This document shows, piece by piece, positions 26,799 to 35,845 of a DNA stretch of 64,000 nucleotides. The first letter of the stretch is position 1. Each line of letters begins with the position of its first letter. The notes beneath the pieces were generated by a model. That model saw nothing but the letters and a program-made list of their open reading frames with translations, was not told where the DNA came from and ran no database searches. Source of the stretch: Thioflexithrix psekupsensis (GTDB taxonomy: Bacteria; Pseudomonadota; Gammaproteobacteria; Beggiatoales; Beggiatoaceae); contig NZ_MSLT01000012.1 in the NCBI RefSeq assembly GCF_002149925.1, positions 62,001-126,000 on the forward strand, in the 5' to 3' direction. The position numbers and the translations under genes were made by a program.

Positions 26799-28919
26799 TT
26801 AAAAATCATCCGCGGCAATAAAATAACCGTACCAAATTTGTGCTAAAGCCCAAGCTTTACCCTCGATCACTTCAATTTTAAACGAGTTTTCCCCTGATGT
26901 TAAATAAGTTTTAGGAATCACCACCGTTTCATACACCCAAAAATGTCCCACCCGTTTTACCACTTTATCTCGAATCGCTTGCCCATTCACCCAAAAACGT
27001 AAAGTAATTGGGTAATTAAAATCACTTCTTAAAATAAGTTGCAGCGGTTTTTTCGGAAATGGCTCTGTATGAGAAATGGTAAATTCGACTGATTCATTTT
27101 GTTTTAAAATCAAGCTGTGTTGTCGAATGCGACGGGCATAATTATCTAAATAATTCAGTTCTAATAATTCATAACGCGGTTTTTGTAAAAATAGTTGATT
27201 GGCATCGGTGGTGAATTGCACATTAAAATGTTCATAAGGAGATTGTTGTGGGTTCATACTCACCTGATCCATATACCACAATAAAGCCAAACCCGCCACC
27301 AATCCTAAAAAAACCAATATCTGTTGACGCGCCAGTAAAAAATAATGGGTAATGATCAGCGGAATAGTAAACCATAACACCACAGAAATAATCACACTAA
27401 CCCCTGCAATATGCGGTGTCCATAAGGCAAAAATAGCGATTATTAAGCAACTCATTAACCAATATAAACTATGCGCAATATTCGGCGTGGCCTGATACAA
27501 TAAAACCATCGCCACATAAGAAGCCAAAAACGCATGATAATAATAAGACATTAATGTTAAATAAAAAATAAAAGCCGTACCTAAAATCCATGTACTTTGC
27601 ACCAAAGGCAAAGTTTTAAATGCCAATAATGCCAAGACAAAAATTAAACCTACTTTAAAAGAAAAAGCTAAAGTATTGCTTTGATAACGTTGAGATAAGA
27701 TGTGATGAAATAAGCGATCTTGATCAGCATCGGCGGAGTGTGATTGTTCGGGCGGATCATTCGCTGCAATAGACCACGTCTGATAGCCGGGGCGTTCACT
27801 TAAATTGACCACCATTTTTTGATAGCCCACATTATTGGTTGCAAATAAACCACTGTGCGCGCTAATATTGCTGGCAAATTGCGCAAAATAACCCGCAGGA
27901 TAAGCCCATAAACTCATCCCTACGATTAAAATCATTGCACTCAATGCTCCCGAAGCAAAATAAACTAAATTAGATTGTTTAATGGTTTTGATTTCTATTT
28001 TAGACAGATTAAAAATTTCTCGCGTCAATCCCACCGCTAATCCTAATCCCGCAATAAATAAAAACACAAAAGGAAAAACACGTTCTAATCCCGCTAAAGC
28101 TAAAAAAAATCCCGCACGATAATAACGCGATTTAGCCAAAAAAATCATGCCTAAACTAAGGTAAAAAAACCAAGTGTAACGTAAGAAACTGCCAATGGTA
28201 TATAAATTGGCTTGCAAACCAAAACTAGGATAATAAGCAAAAATAAACCAATAAATCGCTAACATCGCCCAACGCAACAGCCAATCTCGCGTTAATAACC
28301 ACAGCAATAAACCAGTTATGATAATAAGCGCGTAATCAAAATAAATTAACCACGCTAAAGACACCTGTAACGGCAAATAAGATAAAATGGGCTTCGCCTG
28401 CAAGGCCCAAAATGGGGTAGGATTAAACCCATGATCATTAAAAATCTTTTGCCACTGTTGTGGATCATGATTTAATTGGATGGAAAACAGAAAAATATCT
28501 GTTTTAAATTCGTCCCAAATAGAAGCAGGAATCGGATTAAGTTGTTGTTGTAGTAATTCGCGCCAATTTTCATGATAACCTTGACGTTTGTGCGCTAAAT
28601 TTCTAATATTAACCTCATCCAAATTCATACCCTGATCTAACAAAGCTTGCGCGGTGGCTAAATAAAGTTGATCATAACCCAAATATTTAAAATACTTCCC
28701 CCCAATCACATAATGATATAAATCATGAACATGATAAATTTGGATTTGGGCAATTTGAAAAAAACGCAACGCACTCGTTAAAGCAATAATAATAAAAACG
28801 GTCGTCAAAATCGCCTTAAAATGCCATGCTAATTTTTGTTGATAGCGGTAAAATAATAACGCTAAAATTAACACACTGCCCAAAATAATCGGTTCAAAAA
28901 CACTGTTAAAAATTATCAT
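26799..28919 (-). CDS. Large polytopic membrane protein, GT-C-like topology
   Basis: 706 residues with about a dozen membrane helices and a C-terminal extracytoplasmic beta domain (about residues 590-706, with LRFWVNGQAIRDKVV and GHFWVYETVV). A polar loop rich in His/Asp (residues 385-405) sits mid-protein, and a large N-terminal soluble loop follows the second helix. This layout resembles membrane glycosyltransferases or O-antigen-type enzymes, but no diagnostic motif is seen, so I assign no activity. It is divergent from the macrodomain gene, with 17 bases between the starts. Confidence 0.7.
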   Translation of the reverse strand: MIIFNSVFEPIILGSVLILALLFYRYQQKLAWHFKAILTTVFIIIALTSALRFFQIAQIQIYHVHDLYHYVIGGKYFKYLGYDQLYLATAQALLDQGMNLDEVNIRNLAHKRQGYHENWRELLQQQLNPIPASIWDEFKTDIFLFSIQLNHDPQQWQKIFNDHGFNPTPFWALQAKPILSYLPLQVSLAWLIYFDYALIIITGLLLWLLTRDWLLRWAMLAIYWFIFAYYPSFGLQANLYTIGSFLRYTWFFYLSLGMIFLAKSRYYRAGFFLALAGLERVFPFVFLFIAGLGLAVGLTREIFNLSKIEIKTIKQSNLVYFASGALSAMILIVGMSLWAYPAGYFAQFASNISAHSGLFATNNVGYQKMVVNLSERPGYQTWSIAANDPPEQSHSADADQDRLFHHILSQRYQSNTLAFSFKVGLIFVLALLAFKTLPLVQSTWILGTAFIFYLTLMSYYYHAFLASYVAMVLLYQATPNIAHSLYWLMSCLIIAIFALWTPHIAGVSVIISVVLWFTIPLIITHYFLLARQQILVFLGLVAGLALLWYMDQVSMNPQQSPYEHFNVQFTTDANQLFLQKPRYELLELNYLDNYARRIRQHSLILKQNESVEFTISHTEPFPKKPLQLILRSDFNYPITLRFWVNGQAIRDKVVKRVGHFWVYETVVIPKTYLTSGENSFKIEVIEGKAWALAQIWYGYFIAADDF

Positions 28920-28936
28920 AGTGGGAGCTTAATGCC

Positions 28937-29479
28937 ATGCAAAATAAAATTGAATTATTCTTCGGAGACATCACCCTAATGGATGTGGATGCCATTGTCA
29001 ATGCAGCCAGTCCAACCCTAAGCGGTAGCTGCGGAGTCGAAGCGGTCATTCACCGTTATGGGGGGCTTCCATTGTCGGATGCGTGCGAAACATTAGGCGG
29101 GTGCGAAACAGGCCAAGCCAAAATCACCAGAGGTCATGACTTGCCGGCAAAATTTGTCATCCATACGGTCGGACCCGTGTGGCTCGGAGGCAAATACGGA
29201 GAAGCGGAATTATTGCGATCTTGTTATCGCAATGCGCTACGATTTAGTCTGACTCGCCCTATTAAAACTATCGCTTTTTCTTCTATTAGCTGCGGTGCTT
29301 CAGGCTATCCTATTGAAGAGGCTTGTCAAATTGCGCTGGACACCATTCAAGAGTTTTTGGACACCCATCCTGACACCTTGGAAAAAGTATGTATCATGGC
29401 TTACAATATTCCCATTCTTGAGACGTATCGAAGAGAATTAGAAGCCCGCTTCGGAGAGTCAGAATTAATGACAGAATAA
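28937..29479 (+). CDS. Macrodomain protein with altered ADP-ribose loop
   Basis: 180 residues with the fold of YmdB-type macrodomains, which remove O-acetyl or ADP-ribose groups: ELFFGDITLMDVDAIVNAAS, then HTVGPVWLGG and ELLRSCYRNAL. Key loops differ from the norm. NAAN is NAAS; GGGGVDGAIH is GSCGVEAVIH; and the second loop is SISCGASGYP instead of ISTGxYGYP. The aspartate of the first loop is thus Glu. It may have changed substrate or be a binder only. GGGAG precedes the start. It converges with apaG, eight bases between stops. Confidence 0.85.
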   Translation: MQNKIELFFGDITLMDVDAIVNAASPTLSGSCGVEAVIHRYGGLPLSDACETLGGCETGQAKITRGHDLPAKFVIHTVGPVWLGGKYGEAELLRSCYRNALRFSLTRPIKTIAFSSISCGASGYPIEEACQIALDTIQEFLDTHPDTLEKVCIMAYNIPILETYRRELEARFGESELMTE

Positions 29480-29487
29480 GCCCGAAA

Positions 29488-29868
29488 TCAATGCAGAGTA
29501 TGTGGTAAGGCCAGACGAAATAAGGGAATTTCCGCATCAAACGCCAAACCATCATCCGCTAACATCTGGTAACTGCCGTGCATTGTGCCGACTGGCGTAG
29601 CGATAGCTGTTGCACTGGTGTATTCAAAGCGTTCGCCGGGACGCAAATAAGGCTGTTCTCCGACCACGCCTTGGCCGCGCACTTCTTGTATTTGTTCATT
29701 GGCATCGGTGATAATCCAATGGCGAGACAACAGCCGCGCCGCGACTGTCCCCACATTGTGCAAAGTCACCGTGTAGGCAAAAACGTAGCGTCTCTGTTCG
29801 GGACTGGATTGTTCACTGAGATAATGGGTTTTGACTTCAACACGAATATGATAGGGCGATAACATCAT
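29488..29868 (-). CDS. apaG: ApaG
   Basis: 126 residues of the ApaG (DUF525) family, an immunoglobulin-like beta sandwich: IRVEVKTHYLSEQSSPEQRR, then FAYTVTLHNVGTVAARLLSR, WIITDANEQIQEVRGQGVVG and PGERFEYTSATAIATPVGTM. AAGGA lies six bases before the ATG. It has been linked to cobalt/magnesium resistance, but its biochemical role is unsettled. The usual partners ksgA and apaH are absent here. Confidence 0.93.
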   Translation of the reverse strand: MMLSPYHIRVEVKTHYLSEQSSPEQRRYVFAYTVTLHNVGTVAARLLSRHWIITDANEQIQEVRGQGVVGEQPYLRPGERFEYTSATAIATPVGTMHGSYQMLADDGLAFDAEIPLFRLALPHTLH

Positions 29869-29973
29869 GCGCCATCCTTTGGAGGTGAATCGTCGGGGAT
29901 TTATGAAATGAGCCGTCGTGATGACTGCGAATTTTTTAAGAATTTAAGAATTAACTGGTAAAACAGTAAGGGA

Positions 29974-30050
29974 TGGGGTGAACGATGGGACTCGAACCCA
30001 CGACAACCGGAATCACAATCCGGGGCTCTACCAACTGAGCTACGCTCACC
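29974..30050 (-). tRNA. tRNA-His (GTG)
   Basis: Full cloverleaf with CCA encoded. The anticodon loop has GTG in the stem CCGG/CCGG context. An extra 5' G opposite C73, the tRNA-His identity pair, is encoded. The acceptor stem GTGAGCG pairs with CGTTCAC. Confidence 0.95.
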
Positions 30051-30118
30051 ATAACGAGTTGCGTCAAACGGGTGTGGCTGCACAGGTTGGGCGTTATTCC
30101 CACAACTTCGGACTGAAG

Positions 30119-30195
30119 TGGCGCGCCTGGCAGGACTCGAACCTGCTACCCTCGGCTTAGAAGGCCGATGCTCTATCCGAATGAGCTACAGGCGC
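30119..30195 (-). tRNA. tRNA-Arg (TCT)
   Basis: Cloverleaf with acceptor GCGCCTG/CAGGCGC, anticodon loop CTTCTAA (anticodon TCT, reads AGA/AGG), T loop GGTTCGAGTCC and encoded CCA. Confidence 0.95.
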
Positions 30196-30237
30196 AAGTG
30201 TTAAAATCTATGATAAGTGTAAAGTCTATGATGAGAA

Positions 30238-30314
30238 TGGTCGGGGTAGAGGGATTTGAACTCTCGACCCACTGCTCCCAAAGCAGTTGCGCTACCAGGC
30301 TGCGCTATACCCCG
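30238..30314 (-). tRNA. tRNA-Pro (TGG)
   Basis: Cloverleaf with acceptor CGGGGTA/TACCCCG, anticodon loop TTTGGGA (anticodon TGG), T loop GTTCAAATC and encoded CCA. Pro, Arg and His tRNAs lie head to tail on the minus strand and are probably cut from one transcript, as in the argX-hisR-proM cluster of enterics. Confidence 0.95.
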
Positions 30315-30503
30315 ATTATTTTTAACTGTAGACGACTGATCAATAAGTACCTGCACCAAAGTTAGGCATGATAAGCCACTTCTAACCAAGTGTCAAGAAA
30401 AAAATCAGTATTTTTTCATACCCGCTTATTATAGATAGCCACTTTTCGCTTAGTCAGCTAAAATGTCCTATTCCAAAGACACCCTACAGTTGTGAGGAAC
30501 GTC

Positions 30504-31727
30504 ATGACCACAGAACGTATTCAGGATTATCTTTATTCATGGAATCCCGCCGATCCCCTGTTGGCACGGGTTCGTTTAGAAGATGACATTCGTGATGGAT
30601 TACAAGGGGCTTATGTCCGTAAACCCACCTTAACCGAAAGAAAAGAATTACTTGAATTAAGTGCGGCAGTGGGTACGCAGGCGGTTTTAATTGGCTTTCC
30701 GGCCATTTCAACACAAGAATTTGATGATTGTTATGCCCTATTAGCCCATGCCCAAGAAAAAAAGTTACCGCTGCATTTCAGTTTCCTTGCCCGTACCTTA
30801 GTCAGCGATGTCGAGCCGATTGTGGCTTTAGCGCGGGCTTTTCCAGAAATAAAAGTTCGGGCCGACAGCTTTATTGGCACCAGTCTTGTGCGCCGCAAAG
30901 TGGAAAATTGGGAGTTTTCTGAACTGTTACAACGAATTAAAACCGTTGGCAATTATCTGCTTCAAGAAAAAACCCCGTTTGGCCTCAGTATCGAAGATGC
31001 CACCCGCACTCCACCCGATGATATGATTCAAACCATTGATAGGGCGTTAGAAGTAGAGATCAAAAATTTAACCCTTTGCGATACCGTGGGCGATAGCACG
31101 CCGGAAGGTGCTGCACGTATCACTGAATTTGTTTTGGAGTATCTCACCAAACAGGGCGTTCAACTGGAATTAATGTGGCATGGACACAATGACAAAGGGC
31201 TGGGCGTGGCCAATGCCATTGCGGCGGCACGTGCGGGAGCTGACATTATCAGTGGTACTTTTTTGGGTATCGGAGAGCGCACCGGCAACACGGCATTGGA
31301 ACAAGTGGCTTTGTTATTAGCCCAAGCAGGAAATACGCACCATCATTTAGCCGCAATCAAGCCTTATTGTGATAAATTGTCCGAATATACCCAAGTTCCT
31401 ATCGCGCAAACCGCGCCGATTATTGGACAACAAGCGTTTACTACTGCGGCCGGCACCCATTCTGCCGCGGTATTGAAGGCAAAGGCTTTGGGTTTAGCAT
31501 TTGAAGACTATGTTTTTTCTGCCGTTCCTGCCAGCGATTTGGGACGCTCGCAAGAATTGTTGATTGCGCCAGTCAGTGGCAGTGCTAACGTGCGTTACAT
31601 GTTAGAACAATTTGATGTCACTCCCACGACGGCCTTGATTGAGGGCTTACTTGCCCATGCCAAAACCAAAGATAAATGGCTCACGCGCCAAGATATTCGT
31701 GATTATCTGAATACTCAACCTTTTTAA
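30504..31727 (+). CDS. LeuA/homocitrate synthase-like condensing enzyme
   Basis: A DRE-TIM metallolyase that should condense acetyl-CoA with a 2-oxo acid. Motifs: DDIRDGLQG at the start of the barrel, the metal HGH in MWHGHNDKGLGVANA, and GERTGNTALEQV. At 407 residues it lacks the C-terminal regulatory domain of LeuA (about 510 residues), as homocitrate and Aks-type synthases do. ATG 30504 is chosen since GAGGA lies six bases ahead; the GTG at 30492 does not fit. It heads a tight operon of LeuD, LeuC and LeuB homologues. The substrate is unknown; the odd D-I-R-D-G-L-Q motif argues against routine leucine synthesis. Confidence 0.85.
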   Translation: MTTERIQDYLYSWNPADPLLARVRLEDDIRDGLQGAYVRKPTLTERKELLELSAAVGTQAVLIGFPAISTQEFDDCYALLAHAQEKKLPLHFSFLARTLVSDVEPIVALARAFPEIKVRADSFIGTSLVRRKVENWEFSELLQRIKTVGNYLLQEKTPFGLSIEDATRTPPDDMIQTIDRALEVEIKNLTLCDTVGDSTPEGAARITEFVLEYLTKQGVQLELMWHGHNDKGLGVANAIAAARAGADIISGTFLGIGERTGNTALEQVALLLAQAGNTHHHLAAIKPYCDKLSEYTQVPIAQTAPIIGQQAFTTAAGTHSAAVLKAKALGLAFEDYVFSAVPASDLGRSQELLIAPVSGSANVRYMLEQFDVTPTTALIEGLLAHAKTKDKWLTRQDIRDYLNTQPF

Positions 31728-31742
31728 AAATAAGGATTTTTC

Positions 31743-32258
31743 ATGCAGCAACTGATTCAAGGTAAAGCCTTTTATTGTGGTGATTTTGTGGATACCGATG
31801 TCATGTCGCCGGGGCGATTTGAGCCTTATGAGGGGCGTGATCATCTTGCCAGCATTGCCTTAATTGATTACCGTGCCAATCCGCCTTTTGTTGATCCGCA
31901 GACTCGTCGTTCGCCGTTTACCGTTATTTTTGCGGGGCGTGAATTTGGTTGTGGTTCCAGTCGAGAGACGGCACCGCAAGCCTTGGCGTATGCGGGTGCG
32001 AAAGTGGTGATTGCGCGGAGTTTTGCGCGTATTTTTTTCCGTAATTGTGTGAATATGGGCTTATTGCTGCCGATCATTTACGATCATCCGTTTGATGAAA
32101 ACATAGTGGGGACAGAAGTGACCGTTGACGTGCCTGCTTTGACTTTTCGCGTGGGCGATCAAGAGTTTAAGTTTAATGATTTTGGCCCGCTGACCGACAT
32201 TATCCAAGCAGGCGGCCTTACCCCGTACAACAAACAGCATTTACATTTAGGAGCCTAG
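31743..32258 (+). CDS. LeuD-like small subunit of an isopropylmalate/homoaconitate dehydratase
   Basis: 171 residues, starting 15 bases after the previous gene with AAGGA before the ATG. It shows the small-subunit signature DFVDTDVMSPGRFEPYEG, GREFGCGSSRETAPQAL and VIARSFARIFFRNCVNMGL. The loop YEGRDHLAS, which fixes substrate choice in this family, differs from LeuD. With the next gene it should form the heterodimer that isomerises the condensation product by dehydration and rehydration. Confidence 0.9.
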   Translation: MQQLIQGKAFYCGDFVDTDVMSPGRFEPYEGRDHLASIALIDYRANPPFVDPQTRRSPFTVIFAGREFGCGSSRETAPQALAYAGAKVVIARSFARIFFRNCVNMGLLLPIIYDHPFDENIVGTEVTVDVPALTFRVGDQEFKFNDFGPLTDIIQAGGLTPYNKQHLHLGA

Positions 32259-32261
32259 GCC

Positions 32262-33533
32262 ATGCCTGCACAAAGCATGACGCATAAAATTTTAGCCCGT
32301 GCCGCTGGCAAATCTCACGTGGCGACGGGAGAATTTATTGAAGCGGATATTGACATGTGTTTTACACATGATCCGGTGTTAGAAGCCTTACGCGAGGCGT
32401 TTTATGAAGAATTTGGCAAAAATGCCAAAGTATTCGATCCCAATAAAATTGCGTTATTTCAAGATCACCTTGTGCCAGCGAAAGACGCGATCAGTCGTCG
32501 TTTAGCGATGGCGATGGACAATTTTGCCGCAGAGCAGGACATTAAGAACTACTATCCCTACGGCGCGAATTATGGTGTATGTCATATTTTAATGTGTGAA
32601 CAAGGTCATGTTTTACCCAATCAAGTGATTTTAGGTACAGATTCGCACTCCGTGACTTACGGCGCGTTTAATGCGTTTGGGACGGGTGTGGGTTTAGTGG
32701 ACATGCTCAATGTGTTTCGTGTGGGTCGTTTATGGTTTCGCGTACCAGAGACTATCGAAGTACGAATTGAAGGAGAATTACCGCCCAACGTATTTGCAAA
32801 AGACATTATTTTGCGTTTATTGCAAGACATTGGCATGGATGGCGCGTCGGGTAAAACTTTGGAATTTACGGGATCAACCATTGATCACTTATCGGCCGAA
32901 GAACGCATGACCTTATGCAATATGACGGTGGAAGCGGGGGCAAAAAATGGCATTATGTCCTTGTCGGATAAGGCAATTGCTTACTTAAATCGTGCCGCTC
33001 CGAATGCCACACTTGATCCCGTGACGACGGATAAAGATTACCAATACAGTCAACGTTTACACTATCAAGCGGAACAATTAGAACCGATGGTGGCCTATCC
33101 GCACCGTCCTGACAACGTCTGTACCGTCGCACAAGCCAAAGCAGAACGTGTTGCAATCAGTCAAGTGTACGTGGGGTCTTGTACGGGGGCGAAATTTGAA
33201 GACATTGAATTAGTAGCACGGACATTAAAAGGGCAGAAAATTGCCAAAGGCGTGCATTTAATGGTGGTGCCGGCATCGACTCAAATTTATCGCCGTATGG
33301 CGCAGAGTCAAGTGATTGATATGCTTGTAGAAAGTGGTGCGGTGATCGAATCACCGGGCTGTAAAGCGTGTTATGGCGCGCATGGTGGCGTATTAGGGGA
33401 CAATGAAGTGTGTTTATCCACCACCAATCGTAATTTTCGTGGTCGCATGGGCAACCCGAATTCTTTTGTTTACTTATCATCGCCTTACGTGGCCGCCCGC
33501 AGTGCCATTGCTGGCTATATTACGGATGAATAA
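32262..33533 (+). CDS. LeuC-like large subunit of an isopropylmalate/homoaconitate dehydratase
   Basis: 423 residues, three bases after the small subunit, with AGGAG upstream. It resembles the short, archaeal-type LeuC/HacA group. The 4Fe-4S ligands are the Cys in VYVGSCTGAKFEDI and the pair in PGCKACYGAHGG. DSHSVTYGAFNAFGTG is the substrate-side motif. GSCTG is followed by AK where most family members have N/GR. It acts with the previous gene on a 2-alkylmalate-like intermediate. Confidence 0.9.
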   Translation: MPAQSMTHKILARAAGKSHVATGEFIEADIDMCFTHDPVLEALREAFYEEFGKNAKVFDPNKIALFQDHLVPAKDAISRRLAMAMDNFAAEQDIKNYYPYGANYGVCHILMCEQGHVLPNQVILGTDSHSVTYGAFNAFGTGVGLVDMLNVFRVGRLWFRVPETIEVRIEGELPPNVFAKDIILRLLQDIGMDGASGKTLEFTGSTIDHLSAEERMTLCNMTVEAGAKNGIMSLSDKAIAYLNRAAPNATLDPVTTDKDYQYSQRLHYQAEQLEPMVAYPHRPDNVCTVAQAKAERVAISQVYVGSCTGAKFEDIELVARTLKGQKIAKGVHLMVVPASTQIYRRMAQSQVIDMLVESGAVIESPGCKACYGAHGGVLGDNEVCLSTTNRNFRGRMGNPNSFVYLSSPYVAARSAIAGYITDE

Positions 33534-33536
33534 ACC

Positions 33537-34586
33537 ATGTCACGTTATCATGTTTTACTGATGCCGGGGGAAGGCATCGGCACGGAGATTGTTGCCGAAG
33601 GCGAGCGCGTTTTACGGGCGATTGCTGAACGCTATAAAATTGATGTTGATATTTCGCAACACCTTGTCGGTGAAGAACAATTTAAACAAAGTGGTCGTTA
33701 TCTTTCGGTTGAAACAGAAACTTTGTGTGATGAGTTAAAAACCAATCCGAATGCGGGCATTTTGTTTGGTGCGGTGGCTGATGAGCCGATTGGCATTTTA
33801 CGCAAACACTATGATTTATTTACGAATTTGCGTCCTATTCGTACTTTTTCGGCTGCGGCGGATGTTTCTCCGTTGTGTTCGGTGCGGGAACGGGAAATTG
33901 ATTTGTATATCGTTCGGGAATTGGTGTCCGGTATTTACTATGGACAAATGCGACATGGCAGCGATGCCGCGGGGCGTTGGGCGGGACAGGAGTTATACTA
34001 TCATGAAACTGAAGTCAGACGAATTGTGCAACAAGCCTTACAAGTCGCCCAGCAACGTCGTAAACGATTACATTTTGTGCATAAAGGCAATGTGATTAAA
34101 GATGTCTTTCAAATTTGGTTAGACGTTTTACATGCAGAAGCCCGCCGTTTTCCTCAAGTCGAATGTCACGATATTTTAGTGGACAATATGGCGATGCAAA
34201 TGGTGTTAAAACCGCAATATTTTGATGTGTTATTAGCCTGCAATACTTTTGGCGATATTTTAAGCGATTTAGGTGCGGGCATTGTGGGTTCAATTGGATT
34301 ATTGCCTTCAGCCAGTTTAAATGCGCATGGTTTTGGTTTATTTGAATCGGTGGGCGGGACTGCGCCCGATATTGCAGGGCAGCAAAAAGCCAATCCCATT
34401 TCGACTATTTTATCTGTGGCGATGCTGTGTCGGCACACTTTTGGTCATGAAATGGCTGCGCAAGCCATTGAAAATGCAGTTAATATTGCATTAAGTCAAT
34501 GTCGTACTGCCGATTTAGCCGCAGAGGGCTATGAGACGGTTTCAACGGCGGGCATGGGAGATCGGGTGTTGTCGGCCTTGCATTAA
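33537..34586 (+). CDS. LeuB-like beta-decarboxylating dehydrogenase
   Basis: 349 residues, three bases after the LeuC-like gene. Isopropylmalate dehydrogenase family: PGEGIGTEIV, DLFTNLRPIRTF, NVIKDVFQIW, DNMAMQMVL, FGDILSDLGAGIVGSIGLLP and TAPDIAGQQ. It should oxidise and decarboxylate the isomerised malate using NAD(P). Two motifs are unusual: GAVADEPIG where LeuB has GAVGGPKWD, and ESVGGTAPD where LeuB has E-P-V-H-G-S-A-P-D. These changes are near the substrate and cofactor, which supports a non-leucine substrate. Confidence 0.88.
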   Translation: MSRYHVLLMPGEGIGTEIVAEGERVLRAIAERYKIDVDISQHLVGEEQFKQSGRYLSVETETLCDELKTNPNAGILFGAVADEPIGILRKHYDLFTNLRPIRTFSAAADVSPLCSVREREIDLYIVRELVSGIYYGQMRHGSDAAGRWAGQELYYHETEVRRIVQQALQVAQQRRKRLHFVHKGNVIKDVFQIWLDVLHAEARRFPQVECHDILVDNMAMQMVLKPQYFDVLLACNTFGDILSDLGAGIVGSIGLLPSASLNAHGFGLFESVGGTAPDIAGQQKANPISTILSVAMLCRHTFGHEMAAQAIENAVNIALSQCRTADLAAEGYETVSTAGMGDRVLSALH

Positions 34587-34702
34587 AATAAACGAGGTAG
34601 GAGGGCGCGTTTTAAGTGAAATGGTTTTTTTTACGTGTCTGATGTAAAGCTGCCTTATTGTCTATTTTCTGTTTTCTTTACACCATTGGGACGGTAAAAA
34701 CC

Positions 34703-35838
34703 ATGCAGGAATATCATGTTTATTCTTCTTTGGCAATGGATGAAGTATTAGAGGTTTTTTTAAAGAATCTCCTGCGTATTTAAAGCCATTAGATTTGGGT
34801 AAAGGCGTATCTGCATTTAATGTTTTTGATCATGTTGATATTCAATTAACACCTAAAGAATTAAGTGCGCATACTTCGTATGGGGATGTGAATGGTTTGC
34901 AGCGTTTGCGTCAAGCGATAGCGCGTTATTATGGGGAAAAATTTAATTACGATTTAAATCCGAATCGTATCTGCATTACTGATGGGGCATCGGGTGCATT
35001 AACAATTGCATTTGCCTTATTAACCAGTAATGGCGGCGAAATTATTTTACCTGATTCTTGTTATCCTGTTTATCGCATTTACGCGAATTTATTTGCGGCG
35101 CGTTATCAATTGGCGCATTTACATCCTGAGAGTTTTCATATTGATATTCCTGCCTTAAAACGGCAAATTTCTAAAAATACCCATGCGTTATTAATTAATT
35201 CGCCGAGTAATCCTCATGGCGCGGTGTTATCGGAGCAGGAATTGGCAGAAATTTGTGAATTAGGCGTGCCAATTATTTTTGATGAGGTTTATCAAGCCTT
35301 GTCATTAAGTGATAAAAAAATTCCCAGTGCCATTCATTATTCGGATCAGCATTTCATTGTCAATAGTTTTTCTAAATCGCTGTCAATTGCAGGGTTTCGT
35401 TTAGGTTATTTAATTGTGCCTGAGCGTTATATTGAGAAAATGACCAATGCCAAAGCCACCATGAATATTTGCACCAGTTTACCCAGTCAATTAGTCGGGG
35501 AGATGTTGTTAAAAAACTGGGATTTTTTAATTCAAAAACACTGCGAAATGCTGAGAAAAAATTGGCAAGAATTAAATCGTTTATTACCCGAATATCATTT
35601 GTCTTTATATTCGATTCCAGAGGCAGGTTTTTTTGCGGTTTTTGATGTGTCGGCTTTAGATAAAAGTTCTTTAACTATTTCTTTAGAACTCATTAGACAA
35701 TTTGCTTTAAATAGCGCACCGGGGATAGATTTTCAAACCCCTGATCCGCGTTTTATTCGTCTTAATTTTGCGTGTCCGATAGAAGACATTGCGCCGGCAT
35801 TAAATCGTTTTTCTACTTATTTACAACAAAACTCTTGA
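34703..35838 (+). CDS. PLP aminotransferase (fold type I), with an apparent 5' frameshift
   Basis: The long frame opens at 34795 with TTG, but the family needs more N-terminus. Codons from the ATG at 34703 give MQEYHVYSSLAMDEVLEV, and then a run of seven T residues at 34755-34761 breaks the phase; with eight T residues it would read on as FFKESPAYLKPLDLGKGV into the long frame. Either the gene is frameshifted or the base is missing from the sequence. Class I/II motifs: TDGASGALTIAFALL, INSPSNPHGAVLS, FDEVYQAL and the PLP lysine in NSFSKSLSIAGFRLGY. It is placed to aminate the elongated 2-oxo acid. Confidence 0.85.
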
Positions 35839-35845
35839 TCTTGTC

